Assembly (NCBI GenBank): GCA_964475595.1
Contig: CAYYXG010000001.1
Location: 62,001 to 126,000 of the forward strand
From: RGEC01 sp964475595
GTDB lineage: Bacteria > Bacteroidota > Bacteroidia > NS11-12g > UBA955
DNA length: 64,000 nucleotides
Reading direction: 5' to 3'
Part shown: positions 24,304 to 33,868 of the stretch, piece after piece
Layout of the letters: each line of letters starts with the position of its first letter
Numbering within the stretch: the first letter of the stretch is position 1
Position numbers and translations under genes: made by a program
The notes under the pieces: generated by a model
What the model was told of the DNA's origin: nothing
Seen by the model: the letters and a program-made list of their open reading frames with translations, nothing else
The model's database searches: none

Positions 24304-27300
24304 ATGAAGAATAATCGTTCCGTTATTGTATTCTCGGTCGTTTTGGCCATAGCTTGTTTATTTCAGCTATCATTCACCTGGAAAGCACAAAGTTTTGAAA
24401 AGAAGGCCCAACAATTTGCCGAAAAACAGCAGAAAAAAGGACTAAACTACGGTAAGGCCTATCGTGGCTACATAGACAGTCTGGGCTCTAAAGAGGTTAT
24501 CTATGATTTATGGATAGCCAATTACAACTATTTTGAATGTAAGCAGCGCGAGGTAAACCTCGGTCTGGATTTACGCGGTGGTATGAACGTAATTCTGGAG
24601 GTGGATAAAGGCGCCATCATAAAAGGTATGGCAAATGATCCTTCAGACGCAGACCTTCAGAAAGCTATAGCGCAAGCCAATGAAGACGAAAAAAACAAAG
24701 GGGGTGATTACGTAGACAATTTCATGTCAGCGTTCGCTAAGGCTGCTCCCAACCGCAAAATTGTAAACCTTTTTGCCAAAAGCAATAATCCCAATGGAAT
24801 TCAGTCTTCCAGCACTGAAGCACAGGTTCGTAAAATTCTAAGTGACGAAACCGGAACTGCCATAGACCGTGTATATGATGTGGTGGAAAAAAGGATTAAC
24901 CAAGCTAATGTAACCCAACCTACTATTCAGAAGATTGACGGAGGCCGCATCAGCGTGGAATTGCCCGGGGTGGATAATCCTCGCCGCCTGGAAGACCTTT
25001 TGGAGAAAAGTGCGAACCTGGAATTCTATGAGGTGTATGGAAATACCCAAAAAGGTGCAGAAGCCAATAAAATGCTGGATATGCTGTATAAAGCCGGCAA
25101 ACAATCTGCGCTGGCAGCCAATGCAGATACCACCAAGGCAGATAGCACGATGCTAGCTGCTGCAGCAAAAAAGGATTCAACAACAACAGCAAAATCGAAG
25201 GATGACGGACCCTTAGGCAAGTTATTGCTGAGACTAAAAGGGTATAGCTACTTCGCTTATATGGGAAGCTCTGTTGCCTCAGTGCGCGGCTCTGACAGGG
25301 ATGCCTTGATTGCAGAACTTCAGAAACCGCAGTACGCCTCCGTAATGGAAGGTACCTTGAAAGTTGCCTTCAGTTCAAAGCCCATTGACCTGGGCGAATT
25401 GAAAAATGCACTCATGAAAAATGACAAAAAATCTGAGAGTGCCGCCAATAAACTTATTGAGGAATACAGCGACCAACACTTGGTGTATTTCCTGAAACTG
25501 GACCGTGATGGAAAAGCAGCTCTTGCCAGTGAAGAAGAGAATATCATATCTGATGCCCGTTCGCAAACCAGCCAGACCGGTGAAGTGGAAGTTAGCATGG
25601 AAATGTCGCCACAGGCCGCCAGCCGTTGGGCGCAGATAACAGGTGCCAATATTAACAAACACATCGCCATTGTGCTTGATGACCGTGTATACTCAGCCCC
25701 CGTGGTAAACCAGAAAATTAGCGGAGGACAAAGCCAGATTACCGGAAACTTCGATATTAAAGAGGCTGACGATCTGGCCAACGTGTTGAAAGCGGGTAAA
25801 CTGCCTGCCCCAGCAAGAATTGTGGCCAGCGATGTGGTGGGTCCTTCTTTGGGTGAAGAATCCATTAGCAGAGGTACCAATTCATTGCTCATGGGCTTTG
25901 TAGGTATCCTTATTTTTATGGTACTCTACTACAACAGGGCAGGTTTGTACTCAATTATTGCTGTGTTTGCCAATATGTTCCTCATCTTTGGTATTTTGGC
26001 TAGTCTTGGAGCTTCTCTCACATTACCCGGTATGGCTGGTATCGTACTGACCATTGGTATGGCGGTGGATGCCAACGTACTAATTTATGAACGTATTAAA
26101 GAAGAGCTCAGAAATAAAATCAGTTTGGCCCAGGCGATAAAGAATGGATATAAATATGCATTGTCTGCCATTATCGACTCAAATTTAACCACCCTGTTGG
26201 CAGGTATAGCCCTGCTGATGGCCGGTTCCGGTCCAGCTTACGGTTTTGCCGTAATATTTGTAATAGGCGTATTCACTTCCATGTATACCTCATTGCTGGT
26301 AACCCGCTGGATGCTTGAAAATAGGGCCAATAAGAAAAAAGACCTCAAATTCTCTTTCCCTTACAGCGAGAACGTATTGAACAATACCAATTTTGATTTT
26401 GTTAAATACCGCAAACGTGCCTATGTGCTCTCATTGCCAATCATCCTGTTTGGTATTGGTACCTTTATTTATAAAGGAGGATTGACTACTGGTATTGACT
26501 TTAAAGGGGGTAATGCATTCATTATACAGTTTGATAAAGCCAAAGATGTCTCTGTAGGAACTATCAAGGCAACCCTGGATAAGGCATTCCCCGGAAGCAG
26601 CAACGAAGCAAAAACTTTTGGTAAGGAGGGTCAGTTCCGCGTAATTACTACACACAGATTGAATGAAAACAGCAAGGAAGCCAGAGATAAAACCACTTCC
26701 GAAGTAGTGAATGCACTGAAAGATTTGGGTGTATCTGCGGATTCTATCAAAGGAACTTCTAAGGTAGGTTCTTCTGTAGCGGCCAGTACGCGCAACAAGT
26801 CAACTGTGTTATTGATTGTAGCCGTATTCTTGATGTTTGCCTACATATTGTTGCGTTTCCGCAGTGCTGCCTATGGTCTGGGCGCCACCATTGCCCTGAT
26901 TCACGATATTGTGTTCATTTTGGCTTGCTATAGCATCATGGATGGATGGGTTCCATTCCCGGTTGAATTTGATCAGCACCTGATTGCTGCATTGCTTACG
27001 GTTATCGGTTATTCAATGAACGATACAGTAATTGTTTTCGACCGTATTCGTGAATTCCTTTCAGGTAATAGCCGCATGGAAAAAGATGATCATAAGCTGA
27101 TTAATATGGCTATTAACCAAACCCTAAGCCGTACCTTGATAACCTCTGCAACAGTATTCTTTGTTTGTATCATTCTGTTCCTGTTTGGCGGTGATGCATT
27201 GAAAGGATTTTCACTGGCGCTGGTGCTGGGTATCATTGTAGGTACTTATTCATCCATATTCATTGCTACCCCTGTGGTTGTGGATTTTGGTCTGAAGAAA

Positions 27301-27324
27301 AATAAAAGCATTAAGAAAGCGTAA
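24304..27324 (+). CDS. secDF: Fused protein translocase subunit SecDF
   Basis: 1006 residues, with SecD (about 1-680) and SecF (about 690-1006) in one chain, as is normal in Bacteroidota. It uses the proton gradient to pull proteins through SecYEG. Visible are the SecD start (hydrophobic TM1 and L-G-L-D-L-R-G-G-M near residue 92), a G-M-A-V-D-A-N-V-L-I-Y-E-R motif in the RND-like membrane part, the SecF start (T-G-I-D-F-K-G-G) and G-Y-S-M-N-D-T-V-I-V-F-D-R. A SecD periplasmic insert rich in Ala/Lys/Asp (about residues 275-300) is low complexity. Twelve transmembrane helices are expected. A hairpin terminator follows directly. Confidence 0.96.
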   Translation: MKNNRSVIVFSVVLAIACLFQLSFTWKAQSFEKKAQQFAEKQQKKGLNYGKAYRGYIDSLGSKEVIYDLWIANYNYFECKQREVNLGLDLRGGMNVILEVDKGAIIKGMANDPSDADLQKAIAQANEDEKNKGGDYVDNFMSAFAKAAPNRKIVNLFAKSNNPNGIQSSSTEAQVRKILSDETGTAIDRVYDVVEKRINQANVTQPTIQKIDGGRISVELPGVDNPRRLEDLLEKSANLEFYEVYGNTQKGAEANKMLDMLYKAGKQSALAANADTTKADSTMLAAAAKKDSTTTAKSKDDGPLGKLLLRLKGYSYFAYMGSSVASVRGSDRDALIAELQKPQYASVMEGTLKVAFSSKPIDLGELKNALMKNDKKSESAANKLIEEYSDQHLVYFLKLDRDGKAALASEEENIISDARSQTSQTGEVEVSMEMSPQAASRWAQITGANINKHIAIVLDDRVYSAPVVNQKISGGQSQITGNFDIKEADDLANVLKAGKLPAPARIVASDVVGPSLGEESISRGTNSLLMGFVGILIFMVLYYNRAGLYSIIAVFANMFLIFGILASLGASLTLPGMAGIVLTIGMAVDANVLIYERIKEELRNKISLAQAIKNGYKYALSAIIDSNLTTLLAGIALLMAGSGPAYGFAVIFVIGVFTSMYTSLLVTRWMLENRANKKKDLKFSFPYSENVLNNTNFDFVKYRKRAYVLSLPIILFGIGTFIYKGGLTTGIDFKGGNAFIIQFDKAKDVSVGTIKATLDKAFPGSSNEAKTFGKEGQFRVITTHRLNENSKEARDKTTSEVVNALKDLGVSADSIKGTSKVGSSVAASTRNKSTVLLIVAVFLMFAYILLRFRSAAYGLGATIALIHDIVFILACYSIMDGWVPFPVEFDQHLIAALLTVIGYSMNDTVIVFDRIREFLSGNSRMEKDDHKLINMAINQTLSRTLITSATVFFVCIILFLFGGDALKGFSLALVLGIIVGTYSSIFIATPVVVDFGLKKNKSIKKA

Positions 27325-27340
27325 TTAATTAAGTCTTCGC

Positions 27341-27371
27341 AAAAAAGCGGGGATTTATTCTCCGCTTTTTT
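27341..27371 (+). terminator. Rho-independent terminator after secDF
   Basis: Arms AAAAAAGCGG (27341-27350) and CCGCTTTTTT (27362-27371) pair perfectly around an 11-base centre that can extend the stem by three pairs. The T tract follows the stem on the plus strand. It separates secDF from lysA, whose ATG is 20 bases downstream, so lysA probably needs read-through or a compact promoter. Confidence 0.75.
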
Positions 27372-27391
27372 TATGAAATACAACATAAAAA

Positions 27392-28600
27392 ATGAAAATT
27401 GGATCTATTGACGCCACCGAAATTGCAGCGGAATTTGGCACTCCGGTATATGTATATGACGCAGAAAAAATTAAAACGCAGTATCACCGATTGAAGAATG
27501 CTTTTCCGGGGGTGAAGGTTAGCCTGCATTATGCACTCAAAGCCCTGAATAATGTAAATATTCTGCGTGTACTTAAGAATGAGGGTGCCGGTTTGGATGC
27601 AGTTAGTATTCAGGAGGTGCAGCTCGGACTAAGAGCCGGTTTTGCACCTGAGCAAATTATGTACACGCCCAACTGTGTTGATTTTGAAGAAATTCAGGAA
27701 GCCGTAAAATTGGGTGTTCATATCAATATTGACAATATTAGCATCCTGGAGGAATTTGGACATTATTACGGAGGTTCCGTTAAATGCTGTATACGACTCA
27801 ATCCCCACATCATGGCGGGCGGCCACAGCCATATTTCCGTGGGCCACATTGATTCTAAATTTGGCATTAGCATTTATCAGTTAAGACATGTATTAAGGGT
27901 GGTGCAAAGCCATCAAATGAAGATTAACGGGCTGCACATGCACACAGGGAGTGATATTTTGGATGCTGACGTGTTTTTACGCGGAGCAGAACTGCTCTTT
28001 GAAGCCGCCTCTGACTTTCCCGACCTGGAGTTTATGGATTTTGGCAGCGGATTTAAAGTCCCTTATAAAGAAGGTGATATAGTGACTGATATTTCAGATA
28101 CCGGAAGCCGCATTGCAGAGGCCTTTCAACGTTTTTGCACCCAATATGGCAGGGAACTGGAACTATGGTTCGAGCCTGGTAAGTTTATTGTAAGTGAGGC
28201 CGGTTTTCTGCTGGTGAAAGCCAATGTTATTAAGCAAACCACCAGTACCGTATTTATTGGTGTTGACAGTGGTCAAAATCACCTCATCAGACCCATGTTT
28301 TACGATGCCTATCACCTCATTGAAAATGTAAGCAACCCTGAAGGCCTGCCACGATTATATTCTGTGGTAGGTTATATCTGCGAAACTGATACGCTGGGAT
28401 ATGACCGCAAAATAGCAGAAGTGCGCGAAGGCGATATATTGGCCATTTACAATGCCGGGGCCTATGGTTTTACCATGAGCAACAATTATAATGCGCGTTT
28501 CAGGCCCGCAGAAGTACTGGTGATTAACGGTGAAGCGAAGCTCATTAGGCGCAGGGAAACGTTTGATGACCTGGTGCGTAACGAAATTGAAGTACTTTAA
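27392..28600 (+). CDS. lysA: Diaminopimelate decarboxylase
   Basis: 402 residues of the fold III PLP decarboxylase family. It converts meso-diaminopimelate to lysine, the last step of lysine synthesis. The PLP lysine lies in H-Y-A-L-K-A-L-N near residue 49; G-L-H-M-H-T-G-S near residue 186 and the E-P-G-K-F motif near 264 contact PLP and substrate, and C-E-T-D-T-L-G near 330 is the substrate-site Cys region. Length is normal. The 3' end overlaps the convergent FGE-like gene by 4 bases. Confidence 0.93.
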   Translation: MKIGSIDATEIAAEFGTPVYVYDAEKIKTQYHRLKNAFPGVKVSLHYALKALNNVNILRVLKNEGAGLDAVSIQEVQLGLRAGFAPEQIMYTPNCVDFEEIQEAVKLGVHINIDNISILEEFGHYYGGSVKCCIRLNPHIMAGGHSHISVGHIDSKFGISIYQLRHVLRVVQSHQMKINGLHMHTGSDILDADVFLRGAELLFEAASDFPDLEFMDFGSGFKVPYKEGDIVTDISDTGSRIAEAFQRFCTQYGRELELWFEPGKFIVSEAGFLLVKANVIKQTTSTVFIGVDSGQNHLIRPMFYDAYHLIENVSNPEGLPRLYSVVGYICETDTLGYDRKIAEVREGDILAIYNAGAYGFTMSNNYNARFRPAEVLVINGEAKLIRRRETFDDLVRNEIEVL

Positions 28601-29682
28601 GGATTAATCACCCGTATAATCGGTCTGAATCCTATTTTGGATGAGGATTTATTTTTATTGAACAAATAAAGGGCTCCGGGTTGTAAATAATATGGGTCAT
28701 CCTGCCATGATCCGCCTTTAATGACCATCAGGTTATTCATCGCTTCTCCACGAATGTACTTTTCTAGCGTAGCTGCACTGTGTTTTTCATACACATTGGG
28801 TGTTATTCGTCCGGTTACCGTGTAGATATATTCTTTATGATTAAATAGATGATTTTCGGCAGAGCTCCGCGTCCACTCTGCAACATTGCCCATAATATGA
28901 TAAACCCCACCCACAGGACCAACGCCTTTTATGGCCGCGGTATATACATAATAATCCAACGGGATGGGCTTTATAAGGGCCATTCTTTCACTGTACCAGG
29001 GCCCGGAAATGACTTTGTTTTGATTGCCCGGGGAGGCGAATTGCAAGTAAGTGGGTTTTGGTAGTTTGTGCCTGTTTTTTATCTCATGTTGACGAATTGC
29101 ATGGTAATAAATATGCACCCATTCGTCTGAGCTGGGTAGGTCCACTTCCACTCGCTGTGGAATTTTCTTTTGGGATAAAACTTGGTTTAAACTATCCTGT
29201 AGCCATTGGCAATAGGCCTTTGCCTGCAAAAATGACACCCCGCAAACCGGAAAATCATTGTAAGCCGGATGTTGAAAATAGTAGTGGGAAAGGGGCTCGC
29301 TGAATGGTTTGGGTCCTAGCCAGCAGTTAGTGTCAGGGGTGTGTGCTGGGTTTCGGGTAGACTGCACAAACTTGCGATATGCAAGGTTACTGATTTCTAC
29401 GGGTAGAAAGAAAAAACCGCCATGCTTGGCCATAAAATCATAGTGGTATAAGGGAAGAATGCTGTCAAAACCGTCGCAGGGTTCTACCCGGGTGCTGTCG
29501 GAATGCAGGAATTTCCAGTCTTTGAGTAGCTTGATAAGATTGGCAGTCGGTTTTATGGAAGGTATTACGCTGTCACCCGGTTGATAGTAATATTTAATGC
29601 GTAAATGCTCAGGAGCGGACGTTGATTGTGCAAGCGCCGACTGAACGACCCACCACAATAAGCTCATCAATATAAGGCGCAT
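28597..29682 (-). CDS. Exported formylglycine-generating-enzyme-like (SUMF1/GldK-type) protein
   Basis: 361 residues with a signal peptide ending A-L-A-Q. Residues about 70-360 form an FGE-sulfatase domain: V-E-I-S-N-L-A-Y-R-K-F near 98, C-G-V-S-F-L-Q-A-K-A-Y-C-Q-W-L near 148, G-N-V-A-E-W-T-R near 267 and G-G-S-W-Q-D-D then G-F-R-P at the end. Bacteroidota use relatives (GldJ, GldK) as structural lipoproteins in gliding and type IX secretion, but no lipobox Cys is present here and gldL/M/N are not adjacent. Catalytic cysteines of true FGE are not evident near the C-terminus, so a structural or binding role is more likely. Confidence 0.8.
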   Translation of the reverse strand: MRLILMSLLWWVVQSALAQSTSAPEHLRIKYYYQPGDSVIPSIKPTANLIKLLKDWKFLHSDSTRVEPCDGFDSILPLYHYDFMAKHGGFFFLPVEISNLAYRKFVQSTRNPAHTPDTNCWLGPKPFSEPLSHYYFQHPAYNDFPVCGVSFLQAKAYCQWLQDSLNQVLSQKKIPQRVEVDLPSSDEWVHIYYHAIRQHEIKNRHKLPKPTYLQFASPGNQNKVISGPWYSERMALIKPIPLDYYVYTAAIKGVGPVGGVYHIMGNVAEWTRSSAENHLFNHKEYIYTVTGRITPNVYEKHSAATLEKYIRGEAMNNLMVIKGGSWQDDPYYLQPGALYLFNKNKSSSKIGFRPIIRVINP

Positions 29683-29730
29683 ATTCGCAATTTAATGCAT
29701 CACTACCTGAATGGCAATAAAAGGGGTTTA

Positions 29731-29771
29731 AATAAAATAATCTCCGCATATTATGCGGAGATTATTTTATT
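29731..29771 (-). terminator. Perfect 20-bp inverted repeat; terminator after the peroxiredoxin gene
   Basis: Arms at 29731-29750 and 29752-29771 are perfect inverted repeats with a single central base, so the natural loop takes in part of the arms. The GC-rich core CTCCGCATA / TATGCGGAG is flanked by AATAAAATAA and its complement, giving a T-rich exit on both strands. It lies 13 bases past the peroxiredoxin stop codon in its direction of transcription. Confidence 0.8.
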
Positions 29772-29784
29772 CATATATTACTGG

Positions 29785-30252
29785 TCAAAGGGATGCAACG
29801 GTGTCTTTTACTGCCTGTAAGTTTGGCATTTCTCCGGGATTTTCCAGTACTTCAGCGTATCGGATGATTCCTTCTTTGTCAATGACAAATGCACTGCGTT
29901 TTGCAACCCCTTTCATGCCGAAAATCCATTCTTCATAAAGAGAGCCATAGGCGCGGCTCACTTCTTTGTTGAAATCGGAGAGCAGGTTGAAGTTAAACCC
30001 TTCGTCCTTTTTCCATTTTTCAAGGGTGAAGACTGAATCTACAGAAACTGACAATATTTCGGCGTTCAAATCGGTATAATCCTGATAATTGTCGCGCATC
30101 TGGCATAATTCAGCGGTGCAAACACCGGTGAATGCTTGTGGTACAAAAAGGAGTACTACATTTTTACCACGGAAGTCGCTGAGCGATACTTCTTTTTTCT
30201 GGTCATTGAATAGGGTAAAGTTTGGAGCTGCTTGTCCGATGGAGAGTGTCAT
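29785..30252 (-). CDS. Peroxiredoxin, AhpC/TSA family (AhpE-like)
   Basis: 155 residues of the thioredoxin fold. The peroxidatic Cys lies in F-T-G-V-C-T-A-E-L-C around residue 45, with a second Cys five residues later that may serve as resolving Cys. R-S-A-F-V-I-D-K-E-G-I-I-R-Y near residue 118 is the conserved C-terminal Arg region. It reduces hydroperoxides using a thiol donor in the cytosol. It is followed by a strong hairpin terminator and preceded by lptD on the same strand with a 30-base gap. Confidence 0.92.
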   Translation of the reverse strand: MTLSIGQAAPNFTLFNDQKKEVSLSDFRGKNVVLLFVPQAFTGVCTAELCQMRDNYQDYTDLNAEILSVSVDSVFTLEKWKKDEGFNFNLLSDFNKEVSRAYGSLYEEWIFGMKGVAKRSAFVIDKEGIIRYAEVLENPGEMPNLQAVKDTVASL

Positions 30253-30282
30253 AGTGTTATAACAATCAGGTTCGACAAATGT

Positions 30283-32874
30283 TTAGAACATTACGGGATT
30301 GAAGAATGCACGCTTATTGAGTTTCAAATCCTGCAGCATCCCGGATTTGGGTCTGATACTGAAGGTCCATTGTTTGGCAAAGCCGGATGGAACCCAGTTA
30401 AAATCGATTTGCCAGCAGTGTAAATTTCTTGAAACTGTAAACTGGCTGGATGCAATCTCTTTATTGTGAAGATCATAGCCGCTGGTGTATCCGATTTTCC
30501 ATTCGGGTGTCAGACTGATATCGCCGCTGATGTTGATTCTGTTACTCCCAACCTTCTGAGAGCGGGTGGTTGCTTCCGCATTGTAATCAAAAACATAGGT
30601 AAAGGCCAGACTCCAGGGAATGTCAAAATGATAATATTCGTCCGGTTTGGTAACAATGTCTTTTTTCTCAGGATCATCCTCCGGTTTGAGGGTTTTGGTA
30701 TTTTCGGCCTGTACTTTCTTTTTAAACATATCCGGGCTCAGTCGTGTGCTGATACTTACCCCGGCATTTCTCATTCGCAACGGTACTTTCTTGTCTTCAT
30801 ACAAAAACCGCTGCACATTTTTCAATAAAGAATCTCTTTGATACAGGCTGAATGCAGAGCGTGCAGTAATGTTGAAGTTTTTCATAAGGGTGGTGTTGAA
30901 ATTGGCCTGTACATCACTCCATTTAAACTTTTGTGCCACCATGTTGTAGCGGGTATTAAAACTCAACTGATCAATTAAATTGAATTTTTCAAGTTTTTCT
31001 TTGCCGTTACTGTCTGTACTCACCACTTTTTTGCCCTGCAGGTTATTGTTGATCCCAATACCTACATATCCGCTCTCAGACTGACTTTGGCCACCACCAT
31101 ATATTCCCCTTTCAAAACGGTTATATCGAACGGATTTCCCACCGGTATCGGTGTAGCTTTGCTCCCAACCTCTCAAAGCCGCATTGATTTTGGGCTGATA
31201 TCCCAGACTGATGGTGGGGGTAATTGTATGTCGCAGCGCTTTGATTTTTTTTGCATGGTTGCGTTGGAAAGTACCATAGATATTGGTGGTGAAGCCTGTG
31301 TTGAAATCCCAGTTATTCAAACGATAAAATCCGTTTTGTTCCCGTGACTGAACGACTCCGGCAGTATCCATGAATTTTTCTGTTGCTTTCAGGTACCAGG
31401 TTTCACGGTAGTTGAATGAAGGCGACATATTTACAATGCCTTTAAGCAATTTCACATTGGTATTGATTGGAATGCTATGGTTGATTCCACTCTGTGTTTT
31501 TTGCAGTGCCTGCTTATAATCCCGGCTAAAGAGTATGCTGTCTTTGGTGTTGATTACATTGCTGAATTGCATGTTGTAACTCAGACGCAATTGCTCATAC
31601 CATTTATTCCCACTGCTGTTTTTACCGGCAAATGGAGTGAGAGACGAAACCCCAAGATTCATGCTGGGTAATTCCAGCCGGAAGTCTCTGTTGGCCGTGT
31701 TTTGCGAGTGTCTGGCCGCTGCCGTAAAGTTTACCTTATTTTGTAAAAAGGTTTTTCCGAAGTTTATGGAGCTCTGAAACTGCTGGTTGCTTATGGAGTT
31801 AATATCCCTGGAGTTCAATCGGTTAAAATTACCCGTCTGTATATTGATGTCTCCGTTTAATGAAATGCCCGGTAAATACTTGGGATCAAAAGCAAAATTG
31901 CCACGAATGCTTACATCCAGATTTTTTTTGAATGCCGGGCTGCTGCGTTCAATCCCGTTTCCGAACCAACTGGCACCCAAGCCGATATTGCTGCGGTATT
32001 TGTATCGTCTAATCAAGTTGGAGGTAATGCCCAACCGCAAATCTCCATTGAGATAAGCATCGGTATTCACGGATAAATCAGCAAATTCTCCCAACCCCAT
32101 ATAGTAGCCAAAGTTTTGCAGATAGAAACTCTTATTAAACTGGTTATATCCGTAGCCGGGAAATAAAATGCCATTACGTTGCCCTTTTTTCAATGGGGCA
32201 ATTCCAAAGGGAACAGCCAGTGGGGTAGGGACATCCTCCACAACAAGGTTGGCAGCACCAAACAGCGCTTTATTATTGGGAATCACCTTTACCCTGCTTG
32301 CATTGAAATAAAAATGGGGATGGTCATCATTACAAGTGGTGATTTTGCCATTTTGCCCCACAAAACTGCCATCTTCCTGTTTTAGTACTTTGTTCAGGTG
32401 GATAACTGCTTCATCCTGAGTAAGTCTCACACCATAAACGCGACCTTTTTTGGATTGGCTATTGTATCGAATGCTATCCGCCTTGTAGTTGTCGTTGCCG
32501 TCTTTTAATACGGGTAAATTGCTGTATTTACCGGTACTGTCAGGTCCACCGGTAGCAAATATCTCTTTTTTGTTCAGGTCTATCTCAATGAAATGGGCCG
32601 TTAAGTTCATGTCACCATACTCAATCGCCGCATTTTTGTATAGATAGACCCTGTTTTTTTTCAGGTTAAACCAAATGGAGTCTGCGGCCTTGTAAATAAT
32701 GGGCTTGTCGAGTTCACTCTTGGGCCGACTAATGCCAATTCGGGAAGTGTCGGCAGGATTCGACACTTGTCCGAAAGTCTTTTCAGCGTGGGTTATCAGG
32801 GTTGTTAATATCGCAACAAGGCAAAACTTCCACAAAGAGCGTTTATAAAGATTTACTGGGCCTTGCTGAAGCAT
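30283..32874 (-). CDS. lptD: LPS-assembly outer-membrane protein LptD
   Basis: About 863 residues from the ATG at 32874; an in-frame ATG at 32940 would add 22 residues and overlap the divergent amidase frame. After a signal/anchor (about 15-36) comes an OstA-like beta-jellyroll (about 55-170) with Y-G-D-M-N-L-T-A-H-F-I-E-I-D and A-I-H-L-N-K-V-L. The rest is a large beta-barrel with many alternating strands, as in Bacteroidota LptD. It places lipopolysaccharide in the outer leaflet together with LptE. The sequence P-F-G-I-A-P-L-K-K-G-Q-R-N-G-I-L-F-P-G-Y near residue 230 is a strong family signature. No lptE or lptA is adjacent. Confidence 0.88.
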   Translation of the reverse strand: MLQQGPVNLYKRSLWKFCLVAILTTLITHAEKTFGQVSNPADTSRIGISRPKSELDKPIIYKAADSIWFNLKKNRVYLYKNAAIEYGDMNLTAHFIEIDLNKKEIFATGGPDSTGKYSNLPVLKDGNDNYKADSIRYNSQSKKGRVYGVRLTQDEAVIHLNKVLKQEDGSFVGQNGKITTCNDDHPHFYFNASRVKVIPNNKALFGAANLVVEDVPTPLAVPFGIAPLKKGQRNGILFPGYGYNQFNKSFYLQNFGYYMGLGEFADLSVNTDAYLNGDLRLGITSNLIRRYKYRSNIGLGASWFGNGIERSSPAFKKNLDVSIRGNFAFDPKYLPGISLNGDINIQTGNFNRLNSRDINSISNQQFQSSINFGKTFLQNKVNFTAAARHSQNTANRDFRLELPSMNLGVSSLTPFAGKNSSGNKWYEQLRLSYNMQFSNVINTKDSILFSRDYKQALQKTQSGINHSIPINTNVKLLKGIVNMSPSFNYRETWYLKATEKFMDTAGVVQSREQNGFYRLNNWDFNTGFTTNIYGTFQRNHAKKIKALRHTITPTISLGYQPKINAALRGWEQSYTDTGGKSVRYNRFERGIYGGGQSQSESGYVGIGINNNLQGKKVVSTDSNGKEKLEKFNLIDQLSFNTRYNMVAQKFKWSDVQANFNTTLMKNFNITARSAFSLYQRDSLLKNVQRFLYEDKKVPLRMRNAGVSISTRLSPDMFKKKVQAENTKTLKPEDDPEKKDIVTKPDEYYHFDIPWSLAFTYVFDYNAEATTRSQKVGSNRINISGDISLTPEWKIGYTSGYDLHNKEIASSQFTVSRNLHCWQIDFNWVPSGFAKQWTFSIRPKSGMLQDLKLNKRAFFNPVMF

Positions 32875-32964
32875 TGGATTGTTACCGCGAAATTCGTCAA
32901 AAACTTTGCCATTCCTCGATATTTTCCGTGAATGTTTCAAAATTTTGGCAAGGTTTGTGAAGTT

Positions 32965-33840
32965 ATGATAAAAAGAGATGCTATGAGACGCCTGTTTGTT
33001 GGCCTTATATTGTTGTTAATGATGATGACTTTGCCCGCAGGAAAGCCGTTAAATCGCATGCCGGGCAAACAGGTTAAGACCATTGTAATCGATCCCGGCC
33101 ATGGGGGATTAGATCCTGGCTGCAACGGGGCTAATGAGATATGGGAAAAGGCCGTAACCCTTGCGGTTTCCATGAAACTGGGCAAAATGATTGAGGATAG
33201 CATGCAGGATGTTCAGGTGATTTATACCCGCAAGACAGATAAGTTTGTTGAATTGTGGGAACGTCCGCATATGGCTAATAAAATTAAGGCAGATTTGTTT
33301 ATTTCCATTCATTGCAACAGCAATGTGAATACCACCGCAGCGGGTTCAGAAACCTATTTTATGGGTTTACACAAAAGTCAGGGTAACCTGGATGTAGCCA
33401 AAAGAGAAAATGCCGCTATTAAGTTTGAGTCAAATTATAAAACCAACGAGCGTTATGGTGGATTTGATCCAAATTCTCCGGAAGGCCACATCATTTTTTC
33501 GCTGGTTCAGAGTGCTTTTTTACAGCAAAGTCTGAAATTTAGCACCCTGGTAGAAGCCCATACACAAAGAATTTCCAAGATAAAAAGCAGAGGAGTAAAA
33601 CAGGCTGGTTTTTTGGTGCTTTGGCAAACAGCTATGCCGTCGGTTTTGGTGGAAATTGGATTTTTAACCAATGCATCTGACAGAAGTTTTCTGAAAACCG
33701 ATGACGGTCAGCGGACCATTGCAAAGGGGATTTACAGGGCTGTCAAACAATATAAAAAAGAGGTGGAGAAAACGGCTGCCCCTAAAAGTCAGGATGATTC
33801 CAAGCCGCTTAATATAGACAGTAGCAATATACGTCGTTAA
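32965..33840 (+). CDS. N-acetylmuramoyl-L-alanine amidase (Amidase_3)
   Basis: About 291 residues from the ATG at 32965; starts at 32932 and 32983 are also possible. A hydrophobic signal segment (R-R-L-F-V-G-L-I-L-L-L) is followed by an Amidase_3 domain: I-D-P-G-H-G-G-L-D-P-G, a catalytic Glu in N-E-I-W-E-K-A-V-T-L-A, the Zn His in S-I-H-C-N-S-N and V-E-I-G-F-L-T-N-A-S-D. It hydrolyses the amide between muramic acid and the peptide stem, and probably acts at daughter-cell separation in the periplasm. The C-terminal ~25 residues are a polar Lys/Ser/Asp-rich tail. The gene lies divergently from lptD and 28 bases upstream of the MCE gene. Confidence 0.9.
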   Translation: MIKRDAMRRLFVGLILLLMMMTLPAGKPLNRMPGKQVKTIVIDPGHGGLDPGCNGANEIWEKAVTLAVSMKLGKMIEDSMQDVQVIYTRKTDKFVELWERPHMANKIKADLFISIHCNSNVNTTAAGSETYFMGLHKSQGNLDVAKRENAAIKFESNYKTNERYGGFDPNSPEGHIIFSLVQSAFLQQSLKFSTLVEAHTQRISKIKSRGVKQAGFLVLWQTAMPSVLVEIGFLTNASDRSFLKTDDGQRTIAKGIYRAVKQYKKEVEKTAAPKSQDDSKPLNIDSSNIRR

Positions 33841-33847
33841 TTAGTAT

Positions 33848-33855
33848 TATCTTTG
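33848..33855 (+). promoter_or_regulatory. -7 box TATCTTTG before the MCE gene
   Basis: TATCTTTG 13 bases before the GTG start at 33869, in the spacer between the amidase and MCE genes. Confidence 0.52.
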
Positions 33856-33868
33856 AATATCATTTACT

